A DNA stretch of 64,000 nt from Phycisphaerales bacterium. GTDB taxonomy: Bacteria; Planctomycetota; Phycisphaerae; Phycisphaerales; UBA1924. Positions 1 to 7,729 of the stretch are shown in pieces. Position numbers and translations under genes: made by a program. Under the pieces are notes generated by a model. The model was not told the origin of the DNA and ran no database searches. It saw only the letters and a list, made by a program, of their open reading frames with translations. The stretch is from assembly GCA_026982335.1 (NCBI GenBank), contig JALSHH010000047.1, forward strand, positions 62,001 through 126,000, written 5' to 3'. How positions within the stretch are numbered: position 1 is the stretch's first letter; every line of letters begins with the position of its first letter.

Positions 1-549
1 GACGATGCGTTTGGTGAAAAGCCTAGGGAGTTTCTTTTGGCGTGGCCAAGCATCAAATGCCCCGGCGATCCCCACAGGGACAATCTGACAATCCGTGCGC
101 TTGAGCAGTACAGCAATTCCTCGTTGAAAAGGGTGCATCTGGCCATCGGGTGTGCGTGAACCTTCTGGGAAAACAACCATCATCTTCCCCGCGTTCATTT
201 TGGCGATGGTTGCTTTCATGGCTCCTGCATCGCCTGTACCTTGCTTGATGGGCATGGCATGGAGTTGTTTGATGAGCCAGCCGAAGGGTTTGAAGTTGAA
301 GAGTCCGCCTCGGGCGAGGAAGTCGGTCTGTCGATGCCGAATGCCCACCGCGACCGCAGGGGGATCCAAAAAGGATTGGTGATTGGCGAGCATCAAGACC
401 GGGCCTGTCGAAGGGACATGATGAACATTGACGCGTTTGAGCCGATAGAAAAGAACCAGCAAAAACAGAACTGTCTCTCGGCAGCAATCAAAGAAGATCA
501 ACGAAGCAAGCGATGAACCTGGGTGTCTTTGGCGATAGCGAGCAAGCAT
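1..549 (-). CDS. plsC: 1-acyl-sn-glycerol-3-phosphate acyltransferase (partial, C-terminus off window)
   Basis: The gene reads leftwards and runs off the window edge, so only the first 183 residues are seen. It should transfer an acyl chain to lysophosphatidic acid, giving phosphatidic acid at the inner face of the membrane. Acyltransferase block I is NHQSFLD (about residues 56-62) and block III is FPEGSRT (about 127-133), both intact. A hydrophobic stretch precedes block I (about residues 14-34). The ATG at 549 is the first in-frame start after a TGA. It lies about 70 bases downstream of cmk on the same strand, a pairing seen in many bacteria. The family call is firm; the exact substrate is inferred. 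Confidence 0.88.
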   Translation of the reverse strand, partial: MLARYRQRHPGSSLASLIFFDCCRETVLFLLVLFYRLKRVNVHHVPSTGPVLMLANHQSFLDPPAVAVGIRHRQTDFLARGGLFNFKPFGWLIKQLHAMPIKQGTGDAGAMKATIAKMNAGKMMVVFPEGSRTPDGQMHPFQRGIAVLLKRTDCQIVPVGIAGAFDAWPRQKKLPRLFTKRIV

Positions 550-619
550 GGAAGGAGTGTAGGTCCCTGCCTGTAGACCAATCCTTCAACCCCAACCTCA
601 AAACCTCAACCTCAGCCCT

Positions 620-1465
620 TCACTCAGTGCTGATCAAATCGGCGATGCGTTCGCGGGTGTGTTGTTCGAGCAGGTCGATAACGCCTTGGACATCGTACTT
701 GGAGGTGTCGACGCGAATGGCATCGTCTGGGCAGACCAACGGGCCATCCGATCGGTTCGAGTCGATCTCGTCGCGTTTAACGATCCGTTCACACATCTGG
801 GCAAGATCCATCGTGTCGGCGAGCCCAAGCTGGTCGATCCTTCGTTTGGCGCGGACTTCTGGGTCGGCATCGAGGTAGAACTTGATCGCAGCATCAGGAA
901 ACACGATCGACCCCTGATCGCGTCCTTCGGTCACCAATCGCGGATGTTGGGCACCAATGACGCGTTGCTTACGAACCATATGATGGCGAAGCTCAGGGAT
1001 CGCAGCGACCCACGAAACCAACAGCGTCACATCATCGTCGCGAATGCGATGGTCGATCGGGGCATCCCAGGCAAGGATCATCGGTGGATCATGCTGCCAG
1101 TCGAAATGCAGATCGGCGCCCAAAACCATCGAAACAAGCTCGCCGACTTCTTCCTTGTCGATCTTCCGATCGATCATGATCGCGGTGGCAGCACGATACA
1201 TCGCGCCGGTATCGAGGAAGTCGAGTCCCAATCGCTTGGCGAGCTGACGGGCAACAGTGGACTTGCCCGTCCCGGCGGGCCCGTCAATGGTGATGATGAC
1301 TGGATGATACTTTGGCAACTCAAACCCCGTGCATTCGATATAAGCCCCTGGTTTTGCCTTTGATTTGGCTTCGGCTTCTGGCTTGGATGTAGATGGCGTC
1401 TCCAACACGATCGAACCCCCATCGCTGCGCGTCTGTCTCTGCGAGTCATCAAGACGAATCGGCAA
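620..1465 (-). CDS. cmk: Cytidylate kinase
   Basis: The enzyme phosphorylates CMP and dCMP with ATP in the cytoplasm. The P-loop GPAGTGKST is at residues 62-70, followed by the LDTGAMYRA motif typical of CMP kinases, and VTEGRDQGSIVFPDA matches the family region around the substrate site. About 50 residues precede the usual start. The longest frame begins at a TTG (1465) overlapping the previous gene by 17 bases. An in-frame GTG near residue 20 is an alternative that would remove part of the extension. It sits in a minus-strand run with a TIM-barrel gene upstream and plsC downstream. Function is certain, start is not. Confidence 0.93.
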   Translation of the reverse strand: MPIRLDDSQRQTRSDGGSIVLETPSTSKPEAEAKSKAKPGAYIECTGFELPKYHPVIITIDGPAGTGKSTVARQLAKRLGLDFLDTGAMYRAATAIMIDRKIDKEEVGELVSMVLGADLHFDWQHDPPMILAWDAPIDHRIRDDDVTLLVSWVAAIPELRHHMVRKQRVIGAQHPRLVTEGRDQGSIVFPDAAIKFYLDADPEVRAKRRIDQLGLADTMDLAQMCERIVKRDEIDSNRSDGPLVCPDDAIRVDTSKYDVQGVIDLLEQHTRERIADLISTE

Positions 1466-2363
1466 TCTCGATCAATGCGGACTCGATCGCATCACGAGAT
1501 TGCAACACCCCGAGTGTACCATCACCGCCCCCCCTGTAGTCAAGGGCAATATTGCCATCAAACCCGACCGCCTTGATCGCGCCGACCAAAGGCAAAAGAT
1601 CATACCCCACATGAACTGGAGGCAAGTCTGCATCCATCGCTTCGAGCTCGGCAGCCAATGCATCCAATCCGGTCAATCCACCCGCCTTTTTAGGCGATCC
1701 TGCCTCATCATCTGCCCCATCGCCCACAGGCTCGGGGTCTTCAAACCCCAAGGTTGATGCATTGACCACCGTGGCGTACGGGGTCAGTCGGCGAAGATAA
1801 GCCACTGGATCACCAGACTCCATCGCCTGCGAAAAATCTGGATTTGTCCCGATCCGGAACCCACCGATCCCCTTCACCATGTCCGAAACACGGTCTGGAT
1901 CGCTCGTCAACCCCGCCATCGGGGAGATCAGCACATTGATGTCAATTTTGTCCGCGACATCGAGGATCTGCCTCATCCGGAAGACTGCAAGGTCAAATGC
2001 CTGCTCAGAATCCTTGGATTTGATCGACAACGACACCGCATTGCATCCCAGCAAACTCGCTGCCTTGATGACCCGGGTCATCCGTTCAACGCCTTGGTCT
2101 CCAACCGCTTCTTTGGAATCCGCCAAGAGCAAAGGCGTGGGTTCACTGAGCAGCAAGCAAGTACACCCGCACTTATCTCCATTGTCTCGAATGCGCTCGA
2201 GATCGGATTGCCCCATCCCTTTGAGCAAATCGGTCGAAAGATTGAGTGCCCGAAGCCCGAGGTGCTCATGAGTGTACTTCGGTAAATCTACCACCGCCAA
2301 CGCTCGCTTACCCTTGCGTTTGAGCACATCACGGATCGAGTTGACATTGAGCGAAAACATCAT
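1449..2363 (-). CDS. Xylose isomerase-like TIM-barrel protein (sugar phosphate isomerase/epimerase type)
   Basis: About 304 residues starting MMFSLNVNSIRDVL. The pattern of short strands and helices and the segments VSLSIKSKD, NVLISPMAG, FRIGTNPDFS and IALDYRGGG fit the AP-endonuclease-2/xylose-isomerase TIM-barrel superfamily, whose members isomerise or epimerise sugars or cleave abasic DNA. I cannot see a complete metal-binding set, so no reaction is assigned. A low-complexity acidic insert (GDGADDEAGSPKKAGG) interrupts the C-terminal third. A longer reading frame reaches 2414, but the ATG pair at 2358-2363 starts the recognisable fold. It overlaps the start of cmk and probably shares its transcript. 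Confidence 0.7.
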   Translation of the reverse strand: MMFSLNVNSIRDVLKRKGKRALAVVDLPKYTHEHLGLRALNLSTDLLKGMGQSDLERIRDNGDKCGCTCLLLSEPTPLLLADSKEAVGDQGVERMTRVIKAASLLGCNAVSLSIKSKDSEQAFDLAVFRMRQILDVADKIDINVLISPMAGLTSDPDRVSDMVKGIGGFRIGTNPDFSQAMESGDPVAYLRRLTPYATVVNASTLGFEDPEPVGDGADDEAGSPKKAGGLTGLDALAAELEAMDADLPPVHVGYDLLPLVGAIKAVGFDGNIALDYRGGGDGTLGVLQSRDAIESALIEIADSS

Positions 2364-2440
2364 GGATGGGTCAGTGTAGGGCGAAGAAACCCCCATGGGC
2401 AACGAAAAGGGCAAAGAGAAGATTGCTGGAGACCATGAAT

Positions 2441-2465
2441 AAAAAAGGCACCCCGATGGATGCCT
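2441..2465 (-). terminator. Rho-independent terminator after the sorting-signal protein gene
   Basis: On the minus strand the arms AGGCA and TGCCT, extended by imperfect CC/GG pairing, enclose a short loop and are followed directly by six T. It lies about 40 bases past the stop at 2502 and before the next minus-strand gene. Confidence 0.7.
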
Positions 2466-2501
2466 GTGTGGATCAACGGATTTGAGACAACCAACTTTGA
2501 T

Positions 2502-3086
2502 TTATCGACGGATTCGTCGATAAGCACCCATGCCTCCGAGCAGCGCAAGTCCTGCAAAGGCTCCTGGGGGCAACGGGACCACTGCCATTTCAAAGCTGAT
2601 GTTATCAACAACCTCGATGAGCCCGAGTTCGCTGCCATCACTCAAGGCGTAGTAGAACTCGATTTGGTCGAAATTCCCTGCAATTGCGATGGATTGATTC
2701 ATCACATCATCGTTATTGGCTGCGATCGACACCAGTGCCGTCTCAACACCCCCGAGGAGTCCGCGGAGAAAGGCAAAGATCGGGACGCCGGTAAACCCAA
2801 AGTCGTCGTTACCAAACTCCAACGACAAGCTCGACACATTGTCCGAAAAAGTCATGAGCAATCGGCTTGGATCATCGCCAAAGACGGCCAGCGAGTTTCC
2901 ATCACCCTCGAGATAGGTCGCCAATGCGAGATCGGCCCCGAATGTATCGCTGAAGGAAACATTGGTCGAGTCCGACGACACGAATCCATTGGCAACAGTA
3001 CCTGCTCCATCATTCTCAAAGTCAATAAAGTCTGCATTGGCAAAGCCTGCTGTCAACGAGAGTACAGCAACAACTGATTTCTTCAT
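2502..3086 (-). CDS. Secreted protein with PEP-CTERM-like sorting signal
   Basis: 194 residues. The N-terminus MKKSVVAVLSLTAGFANADF is a short signal peptide with an ANA cleavage site. The C-terminus has VPLPPGAFAGLALLGGMGAYRR: a VPxPP motif, a hydrophobic helix and an arginine cluster, as in PEP-CTERM-type sorting tails, in which an exosortase-like enzyme would process the protein in the envelope. The body is rich in Asp, Phe, Ser and Gly and looks like a beta-sandwich, with no catalytic motif. The start at 3086 is chosen because AGGAAGAG lies just upstream; a longer frame to 3149 adds residues that do not look like a signal. It stands alone with its own terminator. Role unknown. Confidence 0.8.
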   Translation of the reverse strand: MKKSVVAVLSLTAGFANADFIDFENDGAGTVANGFVSSDSTNVSFSDTFGADLALATYLEGDGNSLAVFGDDPSRLLMTFSDNVSSLSLEFGNDDFGFTGVPIFAFLRGLLGGVETALVSIAANNDDVMNQSIAIAGNFDQIEFYYALSDGSELGLIEVVDNISFEMAVVPLPPGAFAGLALLGGMGAYRRIRR

Positions 3087-3344
3087 GCTCTCTTCCTTTT
3101 TCTCACTTGAATACATCTTGTCATAAATGCCTGGCTCAACAACATCCACGCGGATGACAAACTGATATGGATTCTGTGTTCCACATCATGCTTATGGCCC
3201 ACAAGTGTAACCCACCTTTCTCTTCTCCGAAAGCTCAGGGATCAACAATTGATTTGATCTTTGTCATTATCAGGCAAGCCAAGAGAATCAACCCTAAAAC
3301 ACGCACCTGGGCATCCTGAATGCCGCTTTGGCTTACTCATCAAC

Positions 3345-4079
3345 CTACTCATCAACTTTTGTGTGCAGATTCCCTTGGAACGACTCGAGATGTCCCCCCA
3401 TCGACATCATCTCCTCGATCACCGATTGGAACTGCCCATCGACTGCAGGCGGTGGCGTGCCCATGTGCCTCTGATAGAGCTCATCGTTGAATCCGAGGAA
3501 TATCCGCATCGCGTATTCGTACACCGCGCCATGATCGTCTCGCGAGAGATCAAGCCGAAGCTCGTTGATGATCTTGGTGCCCAAATGAATCCACTCGGTA
3601 AAAGTTTCGTTTGATATGTTCTCTTGAATCCAAAGCCCCATGGCATTGCGAAATGGAGCATGAGCAAGTTTCGTACCCATCTCACCGCTCTTGGTGCACT
3701 TGAAATCGCCGGCGGGCTTGGCCGATGCTTGGGACTTGGTATCTTCAACACTTGGCAGCTCGGCATTGATTGATTCCAACAACTCGGCGATGGCCTTTTT
3801 GGGGAGCATGTCACCTCGGGTTGCTGCTTCGATGTAGCCTTTGGTCAGGATTACCTTGGCCAAATCCACCTTGCCCGCTTTGATGTACGCATCGCCTGCA
3901 AGTTGATACGCCTTGGTCATCGCCTCGTTGATCTTGGCGCACTGCTCAAATGTGTCTGCGGCCTCGTCGTATCGATCCGATGCAAGGAAGGCGTTGCCCA
4001 GCGAGAAATATGCCATGTCATTGTTGGGATCATCAGCGATGAGCCTCTGGAACTGTTCAATTCGTTTTTCGGGGTCCAT
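3345..4079 (-). CDS. TPR repeats fused to a YggX-like (Fe-S protection) domain
   Basis: 244 residues. Residues 1 to about 85 contain TPR units (MAYFSLGNAFLASDRYDEAA; KAYQLAGDAYIKAGKVDLA). After a Ser/Ala-rich linker, residues from about 127 to 200 match the YggX family: FKCTKSGEMGTKL carries the single conserved Cys, then MGLWIQENIS and FTEWIHLGTKIINELRLDL parallel the Escherichia coli ISKEAW, W and LINE segments. YggX is a small stand-alone protein that protects Fe-S enzymes from oxidative damage; here it is fused to a protein-interaction domain and has about 40 extra C-terminal residues. It is monocistronic and opposite to pyrD. The domain calls are by eye. The iron role is inferred from the family. 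Confidence 0.75.
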   Translation of the reverse strand: MDPEKRIEQFQRLIADDPNNDMAYFSLGNAFLASDRYDEAADTFEQCAKINEAMTKAYQLAGDAYIKAGKVDLAKVILTKGYIEAATRGDMLPKKAIAELLESINAELPSVEDTKSQASAKPAGDFKCTKSGEMGTKLAHAPFRNAMGLWIQENISNETFTEWIHLGTKIINELRLDLSRDDHGAVYEYAMRIFLGFNDELYQRHMGTPPPAVDGQFQSVIEEMMSMGGHLESFQGNLHTKVDE

Positions 4080-4173
4080 ATGGGCATCCTTGTGAGGGGA
4101 GGGGTTGGAAATCTGGAAAAAGGTACAGGATCATACGCCGACCATCGCCCGCTCTCCCCACCTACAATCCCCC

Positions 4174-5118
4174 ATGATCCCGTCGCCTCGGCTCACAACC
4201 AACCTCGCTGGCATTGAGCTCGCCACCCCCGTTGTGCTCGCTGCGGGGACGGCCGGGGTGCTCGATGAGATGAGTGATGTGCTCAGACTCGATCGGATCG
4301 GGGCGATCGTCACCAAATCCATCACCAGAGCACCACGCCAAGGCAATGCCTTCCCACGAATCACCTTCACCCAGGCCGGGATGCTCAACGCGATCGGATT
4401 GGCCAATCCGGGCTTGGATGCCTTCGTCGCCGACATCGCCCCGAGAATCGCCCGTGTGCCGGCTGCGATCATCGGATCGATCGCAGGCGATTCCGTTGAA
4501 GACTACCTCGCCATCGCCCAAGCAATGGACGCGATCGAGGGCTTGGGCATCATTGAGCTCAATGTCTCGTGCCCTAATGTCCATTCAGGATTGGAGTTCG
4601 GAGCTGACCCGGATGCGCTGGGCGAGCTCGTATCGGCGGTGTCGGGCTCGCTCAACGACACCAAGGTATTCGTCAAACTCTCGCCGATCACCATCGGCAC
4701 ACCGTACACGATCGTCGATCTCGCCCAAACAGCCATCGACGCGGGCGCCCAAGGGCTCACCCTCACCAACACCGTCCCGGCGATGGGCATTGATGTCCAC
4801 ACCCAAAAACCCATCCTCTCCAACACCATCGGCGGCCTCTCAGGTCCGGCGATTCACCCAATCGTGGTGCGATTGGTGCATCTGGTGTATGCGCAGGTGG
4901 CAAAGGATACGGGAGTCCCGATCATGGCTGCTGGTGGTGTGACGCGCTGGCAAGACGCTGCCGAGTTCATCCTTGCAGGCGCGAGCGCTGTACAGATCGG
5001 CGCGGGCTCCTTCGCCAACCCTCGCACTGCTGTCAAAGTCACCAAAGGTTTAGAAAAATGGGTCGCCCGGATGGGCAAACCCAATGTCTCGGAACTCATT
5101 GGCACTGTGATTGTATGA
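4174..5118 (+). CDS. pyrD: Dihydroorotate dehydrogenase, class 1
   Basis: Oxidises dihydroorotate to orotate with FMN in pyrimidine synthesis. The start ATG at 4174 begins MIPSPRLTTNLAGIELATPV. Family motifs in order: KSITRAPRQGN with the FMN/substrate lysine, GMLNAIGLANPG, the NVSCPNV catalytic loop with the class 1 active-site Cys, KLSP, the NTVPAMGID region, GLSGPAI, and MAAGGV/AGASAVQIG for phosphate binding. The length of 314 residues and absence of an N-terminal membrane helix point to a soluble class 1 enzyme. No pyrK-like partner is adjacent, so the electron acceptor is open. A longer frame to 4105 looks non-coding. It runs straight into the next gene. Confidence 0.93.
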   Translation: MIPSPRLTTNLAGIELATPVVLAAGTAGVLDEMSDVLRLDRIGAIVTKSITRAPRQGNAFPRITFTQAGMLNAIGLANPGLDAFVADIAPRIARVPAAIIGSIAGDSVEDYLAIAQAMDAIEGLGIIELNVSCPNVHSGLEFGADPDALGELVSAVSGSLNDTKVFVKLSPITIGTPYTIVDLAQTAIDAGAQGLTLTNTVPAMGIDVHTQKPILSNTIGGLSGPAIHPIVVRLVHLVYAQVAKDTGVPIMAAGGVTRWQDAAEFILAGASAVQIGAGSFANPRTAVKVTKGLEKWVARMGKPNVSELIGTVIV

Positions 5119-5128
5119 ACACAACACG

Positions 5129-5911
5129 ATGATGCATCAGATGCAACGAATCTTGATGGCTTTACTCCTCGGGTTGATTGCCAGCTGGGCCATCCCCAAC
5201 TTGCTCCTCGAAATCCCTCGCCGAGTTGGGACGAGCCCACCGATAAGGCTCCAGACCATTGTTGACAATGAGATCAATGCCAATCGGGGATTTGTCAATG
5301 TCTTTGATTACCGGTGGCTGGGAATCGCCGAAGAGCAGTTCACCGCCACACGCCGATTCAGCACCAAAAATCAACGCAAGACGATGGAACTCTGGTGGGC
5401 GTGGGAGGTGTTTCCTAAGCCGAGGCAGACGCTGGATCAGGCGTGGATCCAAGTACGCTTGGGGTTTGATCCCACCGAGTTTGCTGTTGAAGAATCACAA
5501 TATTCAATCATCAAGGTCGGATTCCCTGCATTGAGTTTTCGAGGGGTGGTGGCGATCAATGCCAAAGCCCCACTGGCAAACAGCACACTTGATTCGCAAG
5601 CAGCGGGTTTTTTTGTCCCGCCGATCAATCAGCCGATGACGCTCAATAAGTTCGCCGGGACTCAATCCATGCCCGCAACAACCCACATCTACGCCCCGCA
5701 CGATCCGATCTGGTCTGGGCTGATCTTCAACACGGTGTTCTATGCGTTGATCTTCTGGGTACTGCTCTCGATCAAACGCGCCTACCGCCACGCCAGGCGA
5801 ATGCGCCAAGGGCGATGCCCGATGTGCTCTTACGAACTTGAGTTCGTGTTTGTCGATGGGTGTTCGGAGTGTGGATGGCGGAAAGATCGAGTCTCTACGA
5901 AATCATCTTGA
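5129..5911 (+). CDS. Membrane protein with C-terminal zinc ribbon, unknown function
   Basis: About 260 residues. An N-terminal helix (MALLLGLIASWAIPNLLL) and a second one near residue 210 (FNTVFYALIFWVLLS) bracket a beta-rich, presumably extracytoplasmic region. The cytoplasmic tail after an Arg/Lys cluster ends in a four-Cys ribbon, CPMC and CSEC. Two other genes here (53779-54222 and 60494-61732) have related ribbons on membrane proteins. The start is unsure: a TTG at 5111 overlaps the pyrD stop, and ATGs occur at 5129, 5132 and 5141. It is close enough behind pyrD to be co-transcribed, and its tail overlaps the 3' end of the convergent exporter gene by 17 bases. No function can be given. 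Confidence 0.75.
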   Translation: MMHQMQRILMALLLGLIASWAIPNLLLEIPRRVGTSPPIRLQTIVDNEINANRGFVNVFDYRWLGIAEEQFTATRRFSTKNQRKTMELWWAWEVFPKPRQTLDQAWIQVRLGFDPTEFAVEESQYSIIKVGFPALSFRGVVAINAKAPLANSTLDSQAAGFFVPPINQPMTLNKFAGTQSMPATTHIYAPHDPIWSGLIFNTVFYALIFWVLLSIKRAYRHARRMRQGRCPMCSYELEFVFVDGCSECGWRKDRVSTKSS

Positions 5912-6683
5912 CCGATGCCACCGCCAAGATCAAAGCGATGATGAGTTTCAAATGAGGCAACCTGAGTTTGTGCGCCAACATTGCACCCAGATACGCGCCC
6001 ACCAACGCGCCTGCCCCCATCGGCAGTGCGAAATACAACGCATCGACCACGCTGAGCCCGAGTCCGGGAAGGGTATAGAACTTCATCGATGCGCCAATGA
6101 TTGAGCTGATCCACATCGCGCCGGCGCTGCCTGCGATGGCGTGGCGGAGGGGAAGTTTGGTCAATGAGAGTAGAGGTACCAGAAGGATGCCCCCTCCGAT
6201 GCCAAGATAGCCTGAGATTGTCCCAACAATCAGACCCACCATCACCATCTTCCACCCTGTGGGCGATGTGTTGGATTCGGGATAATCTGGTATTTTCTTG
6301 ATGGTCGTGATGACATTATAAATGCAATAGAGCCAGATGAACCCGGCAAAGGCGTAGAGCGACCAGCTGCCTTTGGACTCACTCGAAAGGAACACACCCA
6401 GAATCATCCCCCCAGCCATCGACGGGATCAGGGCCATCAAGACATCTCGGCGAGCAGCACCTTTTTTCTGGTGCAACACACTCGATGAGAGGGCCACAAC
6501 GACATTAACCACCATTGCTGCAGCCATATAAATGTGCTGCTCGGTCTTTTCCTCGTCGCTGTATCCCCAGAACATCGCCAGCGCGGGGATCATGATGATC
6601 GAACCCCCAAGCCCGGCAAGCCCGCCGACCCCCCCGGCAACCAACCCAACCAAAGCCCGTAAAAGGATTTCGATCATGCTCAC
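5895..6683 (-). CDS. TauE/SafE-family membrane transporter
   Basis: 262 residues with about eight hydrophobic helices. The first half starts with ALVGLVAGGVGGLAGLGGSI and the second half repeats the pattern as LIVGTISGYLGIGGGILLVP. These paired Gly-rich half-repeats define the TauE/SafE (DUF81) family of sulfite, sulfoacetate and related anion exporters. The substrate cannot be read from sequence. The GTG at 6683 is preferred because AGGAG sits six bases upstream; an in-frame ATG follows at 6677. It is single, convergent with the zinc-ribbon gene and divergent from the 3D-domain gene. Confidence 0.88.
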   Translation of the reverse strand: MSMIEILLRALVGLVAGGVGGLAGLGGSIIMIPALAMFWGYSDEEKTEQHIYMAAAMVVNVVVALSSSVLHQKKGAARRDVLMALIPSMAGGMILGVFLSSESKGSWSLYAFAGFIWLYCIYNVITTIKKIPDYPESNTSPTGWKMVMVGLIVGTISGYLGIGGGILLVPLLSLTKLPLRHAIAGSAGAMWISSIIGASMKFYTLPGLGLSVVDALYFALPMGAGALVGAYLGAMLAHKLRLPHLKLIIALILAVASVKMIS

Positions 6684-6831
6684 AGTCGGCTCCTAGGGAG
6701 AAATGGGGATATCCGGATGCTGACCGATTCGGCCGATCCGCCTTTACCGGTTATGACGGGTCAACGATAGACCGATAGGCAATCAAGAACACGGAATCCC
6801 AACACACGCGTGAATATTGGGCTACACTTTG

Positions 6832-6930
6832 CTTCCAGAGGCCAGGATGGCCACTGCGAGCCAAGTGTGGAAATGGACAACACTTCCACACGGTTTGCTT
6901 CGGACGGAACCGTGAGTCAGGCAATGCCTA
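6832..6930 (+). promoter_or_regulatory. Hairpin-rich leader before the 3D-domain gene
   Basis: The spacer 6684-6966 holds no gene but several inverted repeats. GTGTGGAA (6865-6872) pairs with TTCCACAC (6884-6891) around an 11-base loop. CACGGTT (6889-6895) pairs with AACCGTG (6908-6914). The two stems share bases 6889-6891, so they cannot both form fully. Upstream, ACACTT/AAGTGT encloses GGCC/GGCC, and AGGCA/TGCCT follows at 6919-6929. This looks like a switching leader RNA. I could not match it to a known riboswitch class. Whether it is transcribed is inferred. Confidence 0.4.
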
Positions 6931-6966
6931 ACTTCCCCAATCGAAGACACGAACGAGGCTCAGACT

Positions 6967-7659
6967 GTGAACACACAACCAAAGAACACGAATCGCACAC
7001 GCGCCCATCGAAGCAGAACTGGCCGAGTTGTCAGCGCTGAAATGACACTCTGGCTCTGCGCACTCACCATCGCGATCACCTCGGCCATCTGGACCAAAGA
7101 ACGAGGCGCCCTGCCCGCACTGGCCGGGATTGGCGCCGTTGAGTCGGCCAACCCCAATGCCACAGACTTTGGTGGCACAGATGTCCTCCCTGTATTCCCT
7201 GAGATATTTGCTTTCGAGTCATCATCAACACTGGAAGAAAAGACCACAGGCAGAACACCTGTATCACCAGTCAAAGACTCTGAAGCCCTCGATGCCTCCA
7301 TCCGCTGGTTCGATGGCAAAATGGTCCGCCCATCACGCGTCATCTACATGACTGTCACCGGATACTCACCCGACGAACGATCCTGCGGCAAATTCGCAGA
7401 CAACAAAACGGCAACCATGTATTCTGTCTGGACCAACGGCATGGATCTGGTTGCTGCCGACCCTACCGTCTTGCCTTATTGGTCGATGGTTTCGATCCCT
7501 GGATATGCCGATGGTGATATCGTCCCCGTGCTCGACTGCGGTGGAGCGATCAAAGGCAACCGGCTCGATTTGCTTTATCCAACCCATGAACTCGCCCGCA
7601 TCTGGGGCGTGCGGCAGATGCCTGTGACGGTCTGGGAGTTTGTGGAAGAAGAATCATAA
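6967..7659 (+). CDS. Exported 3D-domain (peptidoglycan hydrolase-like) protein
   Basis: 230 residues. A membrane helix (MTLWLCALTIAITSAIW, about residues 26-42) follows a basic N-terminus. After a Ser/Thr-rich linker the C-terminal 110 residues form a 3D domain: MTVTGYSPDERSCG, AADPTVLPYWSMVSIPGY, LDCGGAIKGNRLDL. These hold the three Asp of the MltA-type double-psi barrel, where family members cleave glycan strands by lytic transglycosylation. The start is a GTG at 6967. An ATG at 7042 just before the helix is the alternative. The usual D-x-GG motif reads DCGG. The gene stands alone behind an unusual leader. Wall-hydrolase activity is inferred from the fold. Confidence 0.8.
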   Translation: MNTQPKNTNRTRAHRSRTGRVVSAEMTLWLCALTIAITSAIWTKERGALPALAGIGAVESANPNATDFGGTDVLPVFPEIFAFESSSTLEEKTTGRTPVSPVKDSEALDASIRWFDGKMVRPSRVIYMTVTGYSPDERSCGKFADNKTATMYSVWTNGMDLVAADPTVLPYWSMVSIPGYADGDIVPVLDCGGAIKGNRLDLLYPTHELARIWGVRQMPVTVWEFVEEES

Positions 7660-7729
7660 ACAGGCAAGAGGCAACCGACGCCTTCTTTGCGTGTACCCTT
7701 ACTTGAGCGCACCTTGGCGTTGTATCGGC

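Noticed and set aside
53-487. 144-codon frame on the minus strand
   Set aside because: It is out of frame with the plsC motifs NHQSFLDP and FPEGSRT, which lie in the neighbouring frame.
659-1363. 234-codon frame antisense to cmk
   Set aside because: No recognisable domain; the opposite strand encodes a complete cytidylate kinase.
6832-6930. Cobalamin, glycine or TPP riboswitch
   Set aside because: GCCACTG occurs, but the B12 box and the conserved cores of the other classes are missing.
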